Shown: positions 5,481-5,687 of the stretch, in pieces
How positions within the stretch are numbered: the first letter of the stretch is position 1
Layout of the letters: each line of letters starts with the position of its first letter
Origin: Spirochaetota bacterium
GTDB taxonomy: Bacteria; Spirochaetota; Spirochaetia; SZUA-6
Reading direction: 5' to 3'
Length of the DNA stretch: 5,687 nt
NCBI GenBank assembly: GCA_003641675.1
Contig: QNBI01000154.1
Coordinates: 1 to 5,687, forward strand
Notes under the pieces: model-generated
Seen by the model: the letters and a program-made list of their open reading frames with translations, nothing else
Databases searched by the model: none
Told to the model about the DNA's origin: nothing
Translations under genes and position numbers: made by a program

Positions 5481-5687
5481 ATGAAACGTTTATTAGTAGT
5501 TTTACTCTTATCGGTCCTTTTAATAGGATTTGTTTTCGCTGGGGGCCAGGCAGAGAAGAAGGTGCTTCATATTTATACTGCCTTTGACACCGCAGAGGCG
5601 AAATACTATATCGAAGCATTTGAAGCGGACACAGGAATAAAGGTAGAGTGGGTAAGGATGTCTTCCGGTGAAGTGCTTGCCCGTGTG
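5481..5687 (+). CDS. ABC-transporter substrate-binding protein, iron(III)-type family, N-terminal part (3' end outside the window)
   Basis: The first 69 codons are present. Residues 1-20 are a clear Sec signal peptide: KR, then a hydrophobic core LLVVLLLSVLLIGFVF, with cleavage likely after Ala20 (VFA, then GGQAEKK). There is no lipobox cysteine, so it would be a soluble periplasmic protein rather than a lipoprotein. The mature start, LHIYTAFDTAEAKYYIEAFE then TGIKVEWVRMSSGEVLARV, is the typical opening of the family-1 binding proteins grouped with ferric-iron binders (AfuA/FbpA/FutA type). Related members bind phosphonates or other ligands, and the ligand-binding residues lie beyond the window, so the substrate is not settled. 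The start has AGGAGG at 5471-5476, 4 bases from the ATG. It begins a new transcription unit after the rpmE terminator; permease and ATPase genes would be expected downstream. Confidence 0.85.
   Translation, partial: MKRLLVVLLLSVLLIGFVFAGGQAEKKVLHIYTAFDTAEAKYYIEAFEADTGIKVEWVRMSSGEVLARV

Overview
The window looks like a piece of a bacterial chromosome, most likely from a spirochaete related to Spirochaeta or Treponema. The DNA is AT-rich and every convincing gene is on the + strand. Three things suggest a spirochaete: the housekeeping set lnt / bactofilin / cinA / rho / rpmE; a cyclase-type TPR tail; and a periplasmic binding protein whose mature end begins GGQAE, a style I associate with that phylum. 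This assignment is an inference from gene content and sequence style. No 16S or marker-gene comparison was possible.

Layout: (1) bases 1-458 hold the 3' end of lnt, the last enzyme of lipoprotein maturation. (2) Bases 507-1904 hold three small genes: a response regulator whose receiver domain is followed by a degenerate histidine-kinase-like helical hairpin; a very small TPR protein that matches the C-terminal tail of class III adenylate cyclases but has no cyclase domain; and a bactofilin. (3) cinA (1894-3147) overlaps the bactofilin gene by 11 bases. (4) A near-consensus sigma-70 promoter lies across the end of cinA and precedes rho (3241-5019), which has a disordered N-terminal extension of about 165 residues. 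(5) rpmE (ribosomal protein L31) follows rho and is closed by a strong, probably bidirectional, intrinsic terminator (5265-5303). (6) A new unit starts beyond it, with a promoter, a LacI-type operator-like palindrome and the first 69 codons of an ABC-transporter substrate-binding protein that runs off the window.

Spacing suggests that lnt through cinA is read largely as one unit, with a possible extra promoter before the response regulator. rho-rpmE would then be read from its own promoter plus read-through, and the binding-protein gene would be independent. The housekeeping genes are ordinary. The least explained part is the response regulator / orphan TPR tail / bactofilin trio, which could be a small signalling module acting on the cytoskeleton or envelope; that functional link is inferred from adjacency only. 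No RNA genes, CRISPR arrays, insertion sequences or attachment sites were seen.
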